DNA from: Deinobacterium chartae
GTDB lineage: Bacteria > Deinococcota > Deinococci > Deinococcales > Deinococcaceae
NCBI RefSeq assembly: GCF_014202645.1
Contig: NZ_JACHHG010000004.1
Location: 62,001-126,000 of the forward strand
DNA: 64,000 nt
Direction: 5' to 3'
Below the pieces are notes generated by a model that had not been told where the DNA came from, made no database searches, and saw only the letters and a program-made list of their open reading frames with translations. Below are positions 1-10,071 of this stretch, piece by piece. The first letter of the stretch is position 1. Each line of letters starts with the position of its first letter. Position numbers and translations under genes: made by a program.

Positions 1-89
1 ACGTGACGCCCGGCGGGATGGGCCGGCGAACGGGGGGCTGGAGGGCACCGACGGCAAACCGGACCATGCCCCGGTATGCCCCACCCGGT

Positions 90-964
90 TCAGTGCGCCT
101 CGGCCACGGTCCAGTCCAGCCAGGCGCGCAGGCGCTCCAGCGAAACCGCCAGTTCGGCCGGAGTGCTGCCCAGGTGGCCCAGCAGCGCGGTGGCTTCCTC
201 GGCGAATCCGGGCGGAACGCGCCCGAAAGAGCGCAGCTCGCGCAGCGCGCCTTTCTCGTTGAGGTAGTGCCGACCGTTCAGCGCGAACAGCACCACGGTC
301 AGGCACATCACGCACTGGTAGGCGCAGCCCGCCACGTACGCCGCGTCGCCGCGCGCGGCGGCCTTGGGCGCGATGTCCAGCGCGAAACCCGCCTGCCACA
401 GGTACGTGCCGACCACCGCCCGGCGCAGCGCCTCCGGGTAGGGAGTCAGCCGCGCACGCCACGCGCGGAGCACCCCGCCGCGCTCCTCGAGGACCTGCCC
501 CTCGGCCAGTTCGCCCAGATAGATCAGCGGGGTGAAGCCGAAAGGGTGGCCGGGCTGGTGATGGTGGCTCAAGCGGCCCAAGAGCGCTTCGTCCACCGCC
601 TCTCGAACCCGGGCGAGGTCGCGGTAGAGCAGGTCCACCCGCTGCCCCGCGATGGTCAGCCAGCCGCCCCCGTTGATCCAGGGGCCCCAGCCGCCGTAAC
701 CGGTCAGCCGCGCCTCGAGCGGCGGGTCCACCCGCGCGCGCGCCCAGGCCCGCAGCGCCCCGAGGTCCGGCGGAGCGGCGGGATCGTAGTACAGCCCCAG
801 GTCGAGGTTCGAGTCGGTGTGCCCGGTGCCGCGCGCCAGCGAGCCGCCCAGGGTGACGGCGGCCACCCCTGCAAGAGCGGACAGTTCGCGGGCCAGGGTG
901 CGCGCGCGGTCGAGCAGTTCGGCGGCTTCGGTCCCGGTCAGCGGTCGGGGCGAGCCGGAAGCGT

Positions 965-968
<4 letters not shown>
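90..968 (-). CDS. Nucleotidyltransferase-fold protein
   Basis: A 292-residue predicted cytosolic protein. Near residues 40-60 it carries GGSLARGTGHTDSNLDLG, the G-S-x-A-R-G...D-x-D pattern of the pol-beta-type nucleotidyltransferase fold (compare kanamycin/lincosamide nucleotidyltransferases and DUF4037-like proteins). The family transfers a nucleotidyl group; the substrate here cannot be told. The ATG at 966-968 is chosen because it overlaps the TGA of the upstream ABC-F gene (ATGA), which implies translational coupling; an 11-codon upstream extension lies inside that gene. Pairing with an ABC-F ATPase would suit an antibiotic-tolerance operon, but that is inference. Confidence 0.75.
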
Positions 969-2581
<1,613 letters not shown>

Positions 2582-2595
2582 GCTAACTCCCTGAA

Positions 2596-2615
2596 GTTCG
2601 CACGCGGGTGCGAAC
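2596..2615 (-). promoter_or_regulatory. Leader hairpin upstream of ABC-F gene
   Basis: Perfect 8-bp inverted repeat GTTCGCAC / GTGCGAAC with a 4-nt loop, ending 14 nt before the GTG start of the ABC-F gene and next to its Shine-Dalgarno. Such a hairpin could modulate initiation or be part of an attenuator. Function is inferred from position only. Confidence 0.4.
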
Positions 2616-2887
2616 CGGAAAGAATTCCTGGATCAGGCCGAATCAGCGTGGGTCTTCCATCTACCTCGTGTCCTTTGAGAGCGGCTCGGGACGGACCCCA
2701 GGAAACCTGGACGGTCTCTGGCAGGGTAACCGATGGTCAGCTTGCCTGTCCATCCGCCAAATTCTCAGGGGCGGCTTAGCGGGCGGGCTCGACCAGGGGC
2801 TTCGGCGCAGGCGCATTACGCCATTTGGCTCGCGTGGCCGTGCCTTGGCCGTGCTACCGTACGCTCATACCGGAAGGAGGTGTTGCC
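2616..2887. other. Structured intergenic region, no gene recognised
   Basis: About 270 nt between the divergent ABC-F and RIO kinase genes. It contains a perfect hairpin CCAGG-AAA-CCTGG at 2698-2710 and further short complementary runs around 2725-2780, so a structured leader in either direction is possible. No riboswitch class could be assigned and no credible coding frame was found. Confidence 0.35.
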
Positions 2888-2995
2888 ATGCCCCCAACCC
2901 TTGTCTTGAACCCTGACGCCCGAAACCTCGAGCCGCTCACTGCAAGGAGTTCACGTGCTGCTGCACCCCGACCGATGCTTTTGCCTTACCCCTGA
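2888..2995 (+). CDS. Possible 35-codon leader peptide before RIO kinase
   Basis: A 35-codon ATG frame preceded by an almost ideal Shine-Dalgarno (GGAAGGAGGTG, 5 nt before the ATG). It ends in TGA 42 nt before the RIO kinase start. The peptide begins MPPTLVLNPDARNLEPL, has no recognisable domain and is Pro/Arg rich. The strong ribosome site is the main reason to list it; it could be a regulatory leader peptide or a small protein. No homology can be claimed. Confidence 0.4.
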   Translation: MPPTLVLNPDARNLEPLTARSSRAAAPRPMLLPYP

Positions 2996-3037
2996 CCTCC
3001 GGTTCCCATCCTGTATGTCTGCTGCGGGAGCCCGCTG

Positions 3038-3862
3038 ATGGCGCGCTTTGATCCCGAGCAGACCGCCGAACGCTTCCGCAAGACCCGCCACAGGCCGCAG
3101 GGCCGCCGCTCGGTGCGAGAGTTGCGTCTCGAAGACGCACTGCCCGACGGCCCCCGCTTCGATGATCCCAGCCTGCAGTCGCTGCACGAACAGGGCCACT
3201 TCGATGAACTGCTGTGGCAGCTCAAGAGCGGTAAAGAAGCCACCGTGTACGTCGTGGACGGTCCCAAGGGACTGCTGGCCGCCAAGATCTACTCGGACAT
3301 GGCGGTGCGCTCGTTCAAGAACGACGCGGCCTACCGTGACGGGCGCTTTATCGGTGACGCGCGCATCGAGAAGGCCATCGAGCAGCGCTCGCGCACCGGC
3401 GTGAACGCCCAGCAGGCCCTGTGGATCGAGGAAGAGTACCGCCAGCTTTGTGCGCTGCACGCGGCGGGCGTGGCGGTTCCCCGGCCGGTCGCCCGCGAGG
3501 GCCGGGTCATCCTGATGGAGTTCATCGGAGACGAGGACGGTCCGGCTCCGCGTCTCTCGGACGTCCGCCTGAGCCGCGAGGAAGCCGAGTCGGCCCTCGA
3601 GCAGGCCACCGAGGCCATGGCCGCCATGCTGCGCGTCGGACGCGTGCACGGCGACTACTCGACGTTTAACCTGCTGTGGCAGCGCGGGCGGGTGGTGGTG
3701 ATCGACTTCCCGCAGGTCGTGGAGGTCGAGGTCAACCGTCAGGCCGCCGAGATCCTGGCGCGCGACGCGCGCTCGCTGGCCCACTCGTTCGGGCGCTTCG
3801 GCCTGCGCGTGGACCCCGAACGGCTGCTGCGCGACGTGCGCCGCCGTGCGAGGAACGCGTGA
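3038..3862 (+). CDS. RIO-type serine/threonine protein kinase
   Basis: A 274-residue cytosolic RIO-family atypical kinase. Visible motifs in order: nucleotide loop SGKEATVY (about 64-71), the ATP-anchoring lysine in AAKIY, the hinge region near LMEFIGDE, catalytic loop HGDYSTFNLL (RIO consensus HGDLSEYN) and metal-binding loop VVIDFPQ (IDFPQ is diagnostic of RIO kinases). The basic N-terminus (residues 1-35) resembles the RIO1 extension. The start ATG has GGGAG 8 nt upstream. It overlaps the next gene by GTGA. Bacterial RIO kinases have unclear substrates; archaeal and eukaryotic relatives act in ribosome assembly. Confidence 0.93.
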   Translation: MARFDPEQTAERFRKTRHRPQGRRSVRELRLEDALPDGPRFDDPSLQSLHEQGHFDELLWQLKSGKEATVYVVDGPKGLLAAKIYSDMAVRSFKNDAAYRDGRFIGDARIEKAIEQRSRTGVNAQQALWIEEEYRQLCALHAAGVAVPRPVAREGRVILMEFIGDEDGPAPRLSDVRLSREEAESALEQATEAMAAMLRVGRVHGDYSTFNLLWQRGRVVVIDFPQVVEVEVNRQAAEILARDARSLAHSFGRFGLRVDPERLLRDVRRRARNA

Positions 3863-4653
3863 CGGCCCGCACGCTCGACCTCGAGGGAGCTCGCATGTAC
3901 CTCGAGGAGGCCGGGCAGGGCGAGGCGGTGGTGCTGCTGCACGCGGGCGTCGCGGACTCCCGCATGTGGGACCCGCAGTTCGAGCCGCTCTCCCGGTCGT
4001 ACCGCACGGTGCGCTACGACCGGCGTGGCTTTGGGCGTACCCGCACGGTAACAACGCCGTTCTCGCACCGCAGCGATCTGGGCGCGCTGCTCGACCGCCT
4101 GGGAATCGCGCGTGCCCATCTGGTCGGCTGCTCGCAGGGCGCACGCATCGCGCTGGACTTCGCCCTCGAGGCAGCGGAGCGGGTGCGCTCGCTGACCCTG
4201 ATCTCTCCGGCGCTGGGCGGCTTTCGGGCCACAGGCCCCTGTCCGCGCCAAGTCCCTGACCTCGAGGCCGCCGACGCGGCCGACGACGTGGCGCTGTTCA
4301 ACGAGCTCGAGGTGCAGGTCTGGGCGGACGGACCCTACCGCGACGCGCAGCAGGTGGACCCGGCCTACCGCGCCCTGGTGGCCGACATGAACCGCATCAC
4401 CCTCGAGTTGCCCCCGCCGGGTCCCGAACAGGACCTTGAGAGGCCCGCCGCCGGGCGGTTGGGCGAGCTGCGCTGCCCGGTCCTGATCGTCTGCGGCACC
4501 CTCGACCAGCCGCGCGCCCTCGAGGCGGCCCAGTTTCTGCGCGCGGGCGTACCGCAAGCGGGCTACGCCGAGCTCGAGGCGGCGCACCTGCCGAGCCTCG
4601 AGCGGCCCGAGGCCTTCACCTCGCTGCTGCTCGAGTTCCTGAACGACCACTGA
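3859..4653 (+). CDS. Alpha/beta-fold hydrolase
   Basis: A 264-residue soluble alpha/beta hydrolase. Seen: oxyanion-hole segment VVLLHAGVADSRMWDPQ, nucleophile elbow GCSQGA with Ser near residue 92, acid in CGTLDQP and the histidine in AAHLPSLERP, a complete Ser-Asp-His triad. The GTG at 3859 is chosen because it forms a GTGA overlap with the RIO kinase stop; the frame stays open further upstream but only inside that gene. Substrate unknown; the sequence resembles small esterases and haloperoxidase-like hydrolases. It sits between a kinase and a chromate transporter, which does not specify its role. Confidence 0.88.
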   Translation: MTARTLDLEGARMYLEEAGQGEAVVLLHAGVADSRMWDPQFEPLSRSYRTVRYDRRGFGRTRTVTTPFSHRSDLGALLDRLGIARAHLVGCSQGARIALDFALEAAERVRSLTLISPALGGFRATGPCPRQVPDLEAADAADDVALFNELEVQVWADGPYRDAQQVDPAYRALVADMNRITLELPPPGPEQDLERPAAGRLGELRCPVLIVCGTLDQPRALEAAQFLRAGVPQAGYAELEAAHLPSLERPEAFTSLLLEFLNDH

Positions 4654-4677
4654 CCGCCGCGCGGGTAACATGGCCCT

Positions 4678-5892
4678 GTGAATGAACCGAACACCCTGGT
4701 CCGAGGCCGTTCCGGTGCGGGCGGATTTCTCGAGGTCCTGGCGGCGTTTTTCCGCCTGGGCCTCACCTCCTTTGGTGGTCCGGTCGCGCACCTGGGGTAT
4801 TTCCGTGAGGAGTTCGTGGTGCGGCGGCGCTGGCTCGATGATGCCGCGTACGCCGACCTGGTGGCGCTGTGCCAGTTCCTGCCCGGCCCGGCCTCCTCGC
4901 AGGTCGGAATGGCACTGGGCCTCGCCCGCGCCGGTCTGCCCGGGGCGCTCGCGGCGTGGCTGGGCTTTACCCTGCCCTCCGCCGCGCTGATGCTGCTGTT
5001 CGCGCTGGGGGTGAACGCGGTCGGGAACCTCGAGGAGAGCGGCTGGTTGCATGGCCTCAAGGTCGTGGCGGTGGCGGTGGTGGCGCAGGCGGTCGCGGGC
5101 ATGTGGCAGGGCCTGATCTCCGGGCGTGCCCGCGCGGCCCTGGCACTCGGGAGTGCGGCGGCGGTCCTGCTGGTCCCGACCGGGGTGATGCAGATCGCCG
5201 CGCTGCTGCTCGGCGGCCTGATCGGCTGGTGGCTGCTGCCCGCTGCGGCAGTGCGCGGCGGCGCCCTCGAGCTGCGCGTGTCACGCCGCTGGGGAGGTGC
5301 CTTGCTGACCGTGTTCGCGCTGCTGCTGCTGATCTTGCCGCTGCTGGCCCCGAGCTCGCCGGTGGCAGCGCTGCTTGACGCTTTTTACCGGACCGGTTCG
5401 CTGGTATTCGGAGGCGGACACGTGGTTTTGCCCCTGCTCGAGGCCGAGATGGTGCCCAGGGGCTGGGTTGGCCCCGAGCGCTTCGTTGCCGGCTATGGCG
5501 CGGCTCAGGCCGTGCCGGGTCCGCTGTTCACCTTTGCCGCGTACCTGGGAGCGGTTGCCCAAACCGGGCTCTCCCCGCTGCTCGGAGCGGCCGTGGCGCT
5601 GACCGGGATTTTTCTACCGGCCTTCTTGCTGGTGGTGGGCGCTTTGCCGTTCTGGAACGCGCTGCGCACCCGTCCTGCGGTCCAGGCGGCGCTGGGCGGA
5701 GTAAACGCCGCCGTGGTCGGGATTCTGCTGGCCGCGCTGTACGATCCGGTTTTTACTTCGGCCATAACCACGGCTGCCGATCTGGCGTTGGCCCTGCTGC
5801 TGTACGCTGCGCTCGTTTACGGCCGGGTTCCGCCGTGGGCTGTGGTGCTGCTCGCTGCGGTGGTCGGCTGGGCGTGGAAGCTGTGGGTCTGA
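4678..5892 (+). CDS. chrA: Chromate transporter, CHR family (long form)
   Basis: A 404-residue inner-membrane protein with the two homologous halves of long-chain CHR transporters. The N-terminal signature FFRLGLTSFGGPVAHLGYF, followed by the FLPGPASSQ-type segment, is diagnostic; the C-terminal half repeats the pattern (FGGGHVVLPLL, AVPGPLFTF). The family exports chromate. The start is a GTG at 4678 with no good Shine-Dalgarno, but TAACAT lies 6 nt upstream, so a leaderless message is possible. It lies 24 nt after the hydrolase gene. Confidence 0.93.
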   Translation: MNEPNTLVRGRSGAGGFLEVLAAFFRLGLTSFGGPVAHLGYFREEFVVRRRWLDDAAYADLVALCQFLPGPASSQVGMALGLARAGLPGALAAWLGFTLPSAALMLLFALGVNAVGNLEESGWLHGLKVVAVAVVAQAVAGMWQGLISGRARAALALGSAAAVLLVPTGVMQIAALLLGGLIGWWLLPAAAVRGGALELRVSRRWGGALLTVFALLLLILPLLAPSSPVAALLDAFYRTGSLVFGGGHVVLPLLEAEMVPRGWVGPERFVAGYGAAQAVPGPLFTFAAYLGAVAQTGLSPLLGAAVALTGIFLPAFLLVVGALPFWNALRTRPAVQAALGGVNAAVVGILLAALYDPVFTSAITTAADLALALLLYAALVYGRVPPWAVVLLAAVVGWAWKLWV

Positions 5893-6046
5893 CGCGGCGA
5901 GAGCGGGCCCTGCGCTGGATCGCTGCCCGGGTTGGCGGACCACGAGCCCGGCTTCATCGAGGCCAGGCCCCGGCTGTTACCCGGCTGGTAACCGCGTGTG
6001 CGGCCGCCGCAAGGCATCTTTCGGGGTGGCTAATCTCGCGCGTTTC

Positions 6047-6076
6047 TTGTCGTGTGGAACGTGAAGGCAGCATAAT
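6047..6076 (+). promoter_or_regulatory. Putative promoter for CDF exporter
   Basis: TTGTCG, an 18-nt spacer and CATAAT, 63 nt before the CDF start. The match to sigma-70 consensus is moderate. A second -10-like TACAAT at 6097-6102 has no matching -35. The 247-nt gap between chrA and the CDF gene holds no other recognisable element. Confidence 0.4.
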
Positions 6077-6139
6077 TCGGCACCGTAAGAGCCCCGTACA
6101 ATAGGTCCGGGCTGCCGTCAGGGGCCCGGAAGGAGTTTC

Positions 6140-7021
6140 GTGGCAATTCGTGCAGCCCTGCTCAGTCTTTGCGTCGGCGCACTCGTGCTGGCTCTCAAAT
6201 TCGGCGCGTACCGGCTGACCGGCTCGGTCGCCCTGTACTCAGATGCGCTGGAATCCATCATCAACGTTGCGGCTGCCGCTGCCGCGCTGATCGCCCTGGC
6301 GGTCGCGCGCCGTCCGGCCGATGCCAACCATCCCTACGGCCATTCCAAGGCCGAATACTTCTCGGCCGTCCTCGAGGGCGTGCTGATCGTGCTCGCCTCG
6401 CTCTCGATCCTGCGCGAGGCGGTCTCCGCCTTCCGCGAACCGCGCGCCCTCGAGGACCTGGGGCTGGGCCTGGGTCTGTCGGTCGTGGCCTCGGTCATCA
6501 ACGGCCTGCTGGCCGCTTACCTCGCCCGGCTGGGCCGCAGCATGCGCTCCCCGGCGCTGCAGGCCGACGCCAAGCACATCTGGTCCGACGTGGTGACCTC
6601 GCTGGGCGTGCTGGTCGGTGTGGGCCTGGCCGGGCTCACCGGCTGGAGCCTTCTCGACCCGTTGCTGGCCGGACTCGTTGCCCTCAACATCTTGCGGGTC
6701 GGCTGGGAACTGGTGCGCGAGTCGCTGGGCGGGCTGATGGACCAGTCGCTGTCGGCGGACATCCTCGAGCGGGTTCGTGACGCCGTGGCCGTGCACGGTG
6801 CGGGCGCCCTCGAGGCCCATGACCTGCGGACCCGTTCCGCCGGGAACGCGGTGTTCATCGAGTTCCACCTTGTCGTACCCGGCGAGATGACCGTTGCCGA
6901 AGCGCACCATATCTGCGACCGCCTCGAGGAGGCGATCAAGGCGGTGGTGGAGAACAGCGATGTGATGATTCACGTGGAGCCCGAGTACAAGGCCAAGCAC
7001 AAGGGCATCGTGGTGATTTAG
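6140..7021 (+). CDS. Cation diffusion facilitator (CDF) metal exporter
   Basis: A 293-residue inner-membrane protein of the CDF family, which exchanges Zn2+, Fe2+, Mn2+ or Co2+ for protons. Seen: transmembrane helix 2 with ALYSDALESIIN, the cytosolic loop HPYGHSKAEYFSA, helix 5 with DAKHIWSDVVTS (the Asp/His metal site) and a soluble C-terminal domain ending near HVEPEYKAKHKG. The first helix starts almost at the N-terminus. The GTG start at 6140 has GGAAGGAG upstream. Metal specificity cannot be read from sequence alone; Mn export is a common role in this phylum. Confidence 0.92.
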   Translation: MAIRAALLSLCVGALVLALKFGAYRLTGSVALYSDALESIINVAAAAAALIALAVARRPADANHPYGHSKAEYFSAVLEGVLIVLASLSILREAVSAFREPRALEDLGLGLGLSVVASVINGLLAAYLARLGRSMRSPALQADAKHIWSDVVTSLGVLVGVGLAGLTGWSLLDPLLAGLVALNILRVGWELVRESLGGLMDQSLSADILERVRDAVAVHGAGALEAHDLRTRSAGNAVFIEFHLVVPGEMTVAEAHHICDRLEEAIKAVVENSDVMIHVEPEYKAKHKGIVVI

Positions 7022-7085
7022 GGCGATCGGTGGCCGCTGACGGGCGAGGCCGGGATGTACCACGCAGGGGGGCCGGACCGCCCGG

Positions 7086-7634
7086 TTAGTTCAGTCGGTT
7101 GAGCGCCGCTTGCGCGTCGGGGTTGGGGTAGATCTCCTGGCTGCGCTGGTAGGCGGCGCGTGCGTCCGCCGTGCGCCCCAGTGCCTCGAGGATCCGGCCG
7201 CGTTCCAGCCAGAAGCCGGCGTTGTTGGGGTCCAGTTCCAGCGCGCGGTCCAGGTACGCGAGCGCCTGTTCCGGCTGGCGGGACCCGGCGTACATCAGGG
7301 CGTGCTCGTACGGCGGGGTGGTCCAGTGCGGGCTGAGCTGCGCTGCCCGCTCGAAGGCCGCGTCCGCTTCCTGTTTGCCGCCCGCGTCCCCCAGGAAAAT
7401 CCAGGCGGTACGCGCCAAGCGGCCAAGCTGCACCTCGAGCGAGGCGTCGCGCGGGTCCGCCTGGACGGCGGCGCGCAGGGCCTGGCGCGCCCCGTCGAAG
7501 TCCGCCGTCTCGAGGGCCGCCTGCGCCCGGGCCTCGAGGGGGTCGGCGCGCAGGTCCTGCAGAGAGTGCTGGACCGGAAAGTACAGTGTGGGTAGCAGCA
7601 GCAACGGAAGCCAGCGGGGAAAGGTAAGCGTCAA
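7086..7634 (-). CDS. TPR-repeat protein, membrane-anchored or secreted
   Basis: A 182-residue protein with a short hydrophobic N-terminus (FPRWLPLLLLPTLYFPVQ) consistent with a signal anchor, then tetratricopeptide repeats. Clear repeats include LETADFDGARQALRAAV, PEQALAYLDRALELDPNN and LGRTADARAAYQRSQEI. TPRs scaffold protein interactions. It is the last gene downstream of the wzc cluster and converges with the CDF gene. Partner unknown. Confidence 0.8.
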   Translation of the reverse strand: MTLTFPRWLPLLLLPTLYFPVQHSLQDLRADPLEARAQAALETADFDGARQALRAAVQADPRDASLEVQLGRLARTAWIFLGDAGGKQEADAAFERAAQLSPHWTTPPYEHALMYAGSRQPEQALAYLDRALELDPNNAGFWLERGRILEALGRTADARAAYQRSQEIYPNPDAQAALNRLN

Positions 7635-7654
7635 GGGCGTCCCCTGTAAAGATG

Positions 7655-7680
7655 CCGCCAGGAGTTTGGGTTCCTGGCGG
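7655..7680 (-). terminator. Hairpin between secreted protein and TPR genes
   Basis: Perfect 9-bp inverted repeat CCGCCAGGA / TCCTGGCGG with an 8-nt loop, 80 nt after the stop of the secreted protein gene and followed on the minus strand by a weak T-rich run. Probably a terminator or processing hairpin. Confidence 0.5.
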
Positions 7681-7759
7681 CGGAGAAGGCGGAGTCACAG
7701 CCTGTGATAAAACGCGTGCAAACGCGGACAGACTTCAGACCCGCAGGCCTGAGGCGGTC

Positions 7760-8221
7760 TTACTGGCCACCACCGCGCGGGGTGACGGCGGTCTGGGTCG
7801 CGGCGACCAGGGTATTGGGAATCAGGGTGGGGTTGGCAGCCGCCAGCGCCAGCGCCTGAGCGGCGGTCAGGCGGGTGTTGCCGGTCGCGCTCTGTACGGC
7901 GGCCTGAATCACCAGGATCGGGGGCAGAGGGGTGTTCAGGCTGGCGAGCGCTTCTGCGAGAATCCGCGGAGCAATGCTCAGAGGACCTGCCAGGGTAGCG
8001 AACTGACGGGTGAAAGCCGTAGCGGACAGGGCGTTGAGCTGCTCGGCGCTGCGGACGATCCCCTTGTTGACGGCCAAGAGGGTCAGCAGTTGGCGGCCCG
8101 TGACGGTGGCCTGAACCTGGGCGGTCTGGGTCCGGGTGGTCTGAGCCTGGCTGACCTGAACGGCGGCGGGGGCGGCGAGGGCGAAGAGGGTGGTAAAGGC
8201 CAGAAGTTGCTTGCGGTTCAT
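7760..8221 (-). CDS. Secreted protein of unknown function
   Basis: A 153-residue protein with a clear signal peptide (basic MNRKQLL, hydrophobic core, likely cleavage after SQAQ near residue 27). The mature part is Ala/Thr/Leu/Gln rich, low in charge and free of cysteine, with predicted helices such as TAAQALALAAANPTLIPN, and ends RGGGQ. It lies 41 nt after wzc in the same orientation, so it is probably co-transcribed. No family recognised; a structural or matrix-associated role is only a guess. Confidence 0.7.
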   Translation of the reverse strand: MNRKQLLAFTTLFALAAPAAVQVSQAQTTRTQTAQVQATVTGRQLLTLLAVNKGIVRSAEQLNALSATAFTRQFATLAGPLSIAPRILAEALASLNTPLPPILVIQAAVQSATGNTRLTAAQALALAAANPTLIPNTLVAATQTAVTPRGGGQ

Positions 8222-8262
8222 GGTTCCTCCTAGACAACGAGGTGAATGCGAAATTGCCGAAT

Positions 8263-9978
8263 TCAGTCTCCGCTGCGGCCCAAGTTTGGCGCAGTCGGAG
8301 GAGCGGCCTCGGTGGACCCGCTGAAATCTCTCGGGTCGCTGTCGTGGTAGCCGTAAGTGTACGCGTAGTAGGCGTTTTCGGTGCGCGACACCTTGTTGAA
8401 GACGAATCCCAGCAGGTGGCTGCCCGCAGTACGGGCGTTGGATACGGCACGTTCGAGTTCGGGGAGACTGGTCTGACCGGACTCGACGACCATCAAGATA
8501 CCGTCGGTGCGTCGTGCGACCGTCAGGGTATCGGACAGGGCCAGGATCGGCGGGGTATCGATCAGTACGACGTCGTAAGCAGCGCTCCAGCGGTCAAGCA
8601 GGCTCTGGAAGTCCGGATGCTCGATGATCTGCGAGATATCCCGCTTGTGGTTACCGGCTGCCGGCAGCAGGTCGACATTCTGGCTGACGGCCAGGGCCTG
8701 GGCACCGTGGGGGTTGAGCACGGCGGCAGCCAAGCTGCGGGCCGGCTCGGCGTCTTTGCGGGCACCGGGAAGAACGCGCCAGGGGCGGCCACGGCTGTGC
8801 AGGTCCCACAGTTTCTGCTGCGAGGGGCGGTGCAAGTCGGCATCGATGATCAAGACCCGCTTGCCGCTGGCGGCCAGACCCTGGGCGAGCACGGCGGTCA
8901 CCGAGCTCTTGCCCTCGCTCGGGCGGCTGGAGGAGATGGCAAAACGGCGCACGCCCTGGCTTTGGATCTGCGAGAGCAGGTTAACCCGCAAGAAGCCAAC
9001 CATCTCGTACATCAGGCCGGTCTGTGTGCTGTTGAGCAGGCCGCTGCGCAGGCTGCGGGGGCTGATGCGGGGAAGCCGTCCCAAGACCGGCAGGCCGAAG
9101 ACCGTGAGGTCGTCTTCGGAGGTGATGCGTCGGCGCAGGGCGTCGGCGAGCAGTACGGCGCCGATAGACAGCAGCAGGGCCAGCAGCCCGGCCAGCACCG
9201 CGTTGCGCAGCGGCTTGGGTGCAACCGGCTGGGCCGGCTCGACGGCCTCGGCGACCAGCGTGAGGGTGCCGGTGGCGGCCTTCTCGAGCACGGCCACCTG
9301 CGCCAGGCTCTGCAGAACGTCGCTACGGGCCTGGAGCAGCGACTGGCGGTCGAGCTGGCTGTTCGCCCCGCGCAGTTGGTTCAGTCGCAGGTCAAGGGCA
9401 GACAGCTGCTCCTGCAGCGAGATGCGGGCTTTGGAGACGCGCTGGGTGGCGCGGTCGGTATCCCACTGCAACAAGGAAGCGACCGCAGCATTGGCCAGGG
9501 CCTTGGCCACCGCAGGCGTCTCCCCGGAGGCGCGGATCTCGTAGATACCGGCCTGTTGGGGGTCAAGGCGGGCCTTGACCTGAATCCGCTCGAAGCTGTT
9601 GCGTGCCAATTCGGCCTGCAGATCAGCGCGAACGGTGTTCAGCAGAACCGGGTCCTGAAGCGTGCTCTCCAGCCGGGACAGGATGTCTTGCACCACCGTC
9701 GAACTGTGAACGGCCTCGTCGACCGCTCCCTGAGGCAGTGGCGGGGCGGTGACCAGGGTGTTGGAAATCAGGTTGTTCCCGGTCTCGTTGCGTACGGCGA
9801 CGACGCTGCTGACGGCCTCAAAGGTGGGGGTCTGCTGCCGCGAGACCACATAGGTCCCTGCCGCAGCCCCCAGGGTGACGGTCACGATCAGCAGGGAATA
9901 ACGGCGTAATACGCCAAAGATTCTGCGCAGATCGAGTTCTTCATGCGGTGGTGTAGTGGTCTGGGGTGGTTGCATCAT
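8263..9978 (-). CDS. Wzc-type polysaccharide co-polymerase / tyrosine autokinase
   Basis: A 571-residue fusion of a Wzz chain-length domain and a BY-kinase, which couples surface-polysaccharide polymerisation and export to tyrosine autophosphorylation. Order: cytosolic N-terminus, helix 1 near residues 30-48, extracytoplasmic coiled region, helix 2 near 238-262 (LAGLLALLLSIGAVLLA), then Walker A SSRPSEGKSS, Walker A' VLIIDADLHRP and Walker B VVLIDTPP. The tail from residue 535 (NAYYAYTYGYHD) holds five clustered tyrosines, the usual autophosphorylation sites. Its promoter carries the direct-repeat element found at three other glycan genes (10027-10059). Confidence 0.92.
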   Translation of the reverse strand: MMQPPQTTTPPHEELDLRRIFGVLRRYSLLIVTVTLGAAAGTYVVSRQQTPTFEAVSSVVAVRNETGNNLISNTLVTAPPLPQGAVDEAVHSSTVVQDILSRLESTLQDPVLLNTVRADLQAELARNSFERIQVKARLDPQQAGIYEIRASGETPAVAKALANAAVASLLQWDTDRATQRVSKARISLQEQLSALDLRLNQLRGANSQLDRQSLLQARSDVLQSLAQVAVLEKAATGTLTLVAEAVEPAQPVAPKPLRNAVLAGLLALLLSIGAVLLADALRRRITSEDDLTVFGLPVLGRLPRISPRSLRSGLLNSTQTGLMYEMVGFLRVNLLSQIQSQGVRRFAISSSRPSEGKSSVTAVLAQGLAASGKRVLIIDADLHRPSQQKLWDLHSRGRPWRVLPGARKDAEPARSLAAAVLNPHGAQALAVSQNVDLLPAAGNHKRDISQIIEHPDFQSLLDRWSAAYDVVLIDTPPILALSDTLTVARRTDGILMVVESGQTSLPELERAVSNARTAGSHLLGFVFNKVSRTENAYYAYTYGYHDSDPRDFSGSTEAAPPTAPNLGRSGD

Positions 9979-10026
9979 TGTTTGTCTCGGAGAGTACCTG
10001 ATTCGGTAGCGTACTCCAGCCCCTGA

Positions 10027-10059
10027 AGTATCGGCATGTAATGTTACCCACGCGTAACC
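10027..10059 (-). promoter_or_regulatory. wzc promoter with 11-bp-phased direct repeat
   Basis: On the minus strand: GGTTAC-N5-GGTAAC-N10-GATACT. The second repeat and -10 hexamer are identical, with identical spacing, to those at the wbpA promoter. There is no consensus -35; the repeat occupies its place. The -10 hexamer lies about 48 nt upstream of the wzc start. Inferred to bind an OmpR/PhoB-type regulator. Confidence 0.65.
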
Positions 10060-10071
10060 AGCACGCCTTCA

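Noticed and set aside
2641-2790. Possible glycine or TPP riboswitch (CTCAGG- and CTGAGA-like words)
   Set aside because: Conserved cores and stem order of either class could not be matched; reported only as a structured region.
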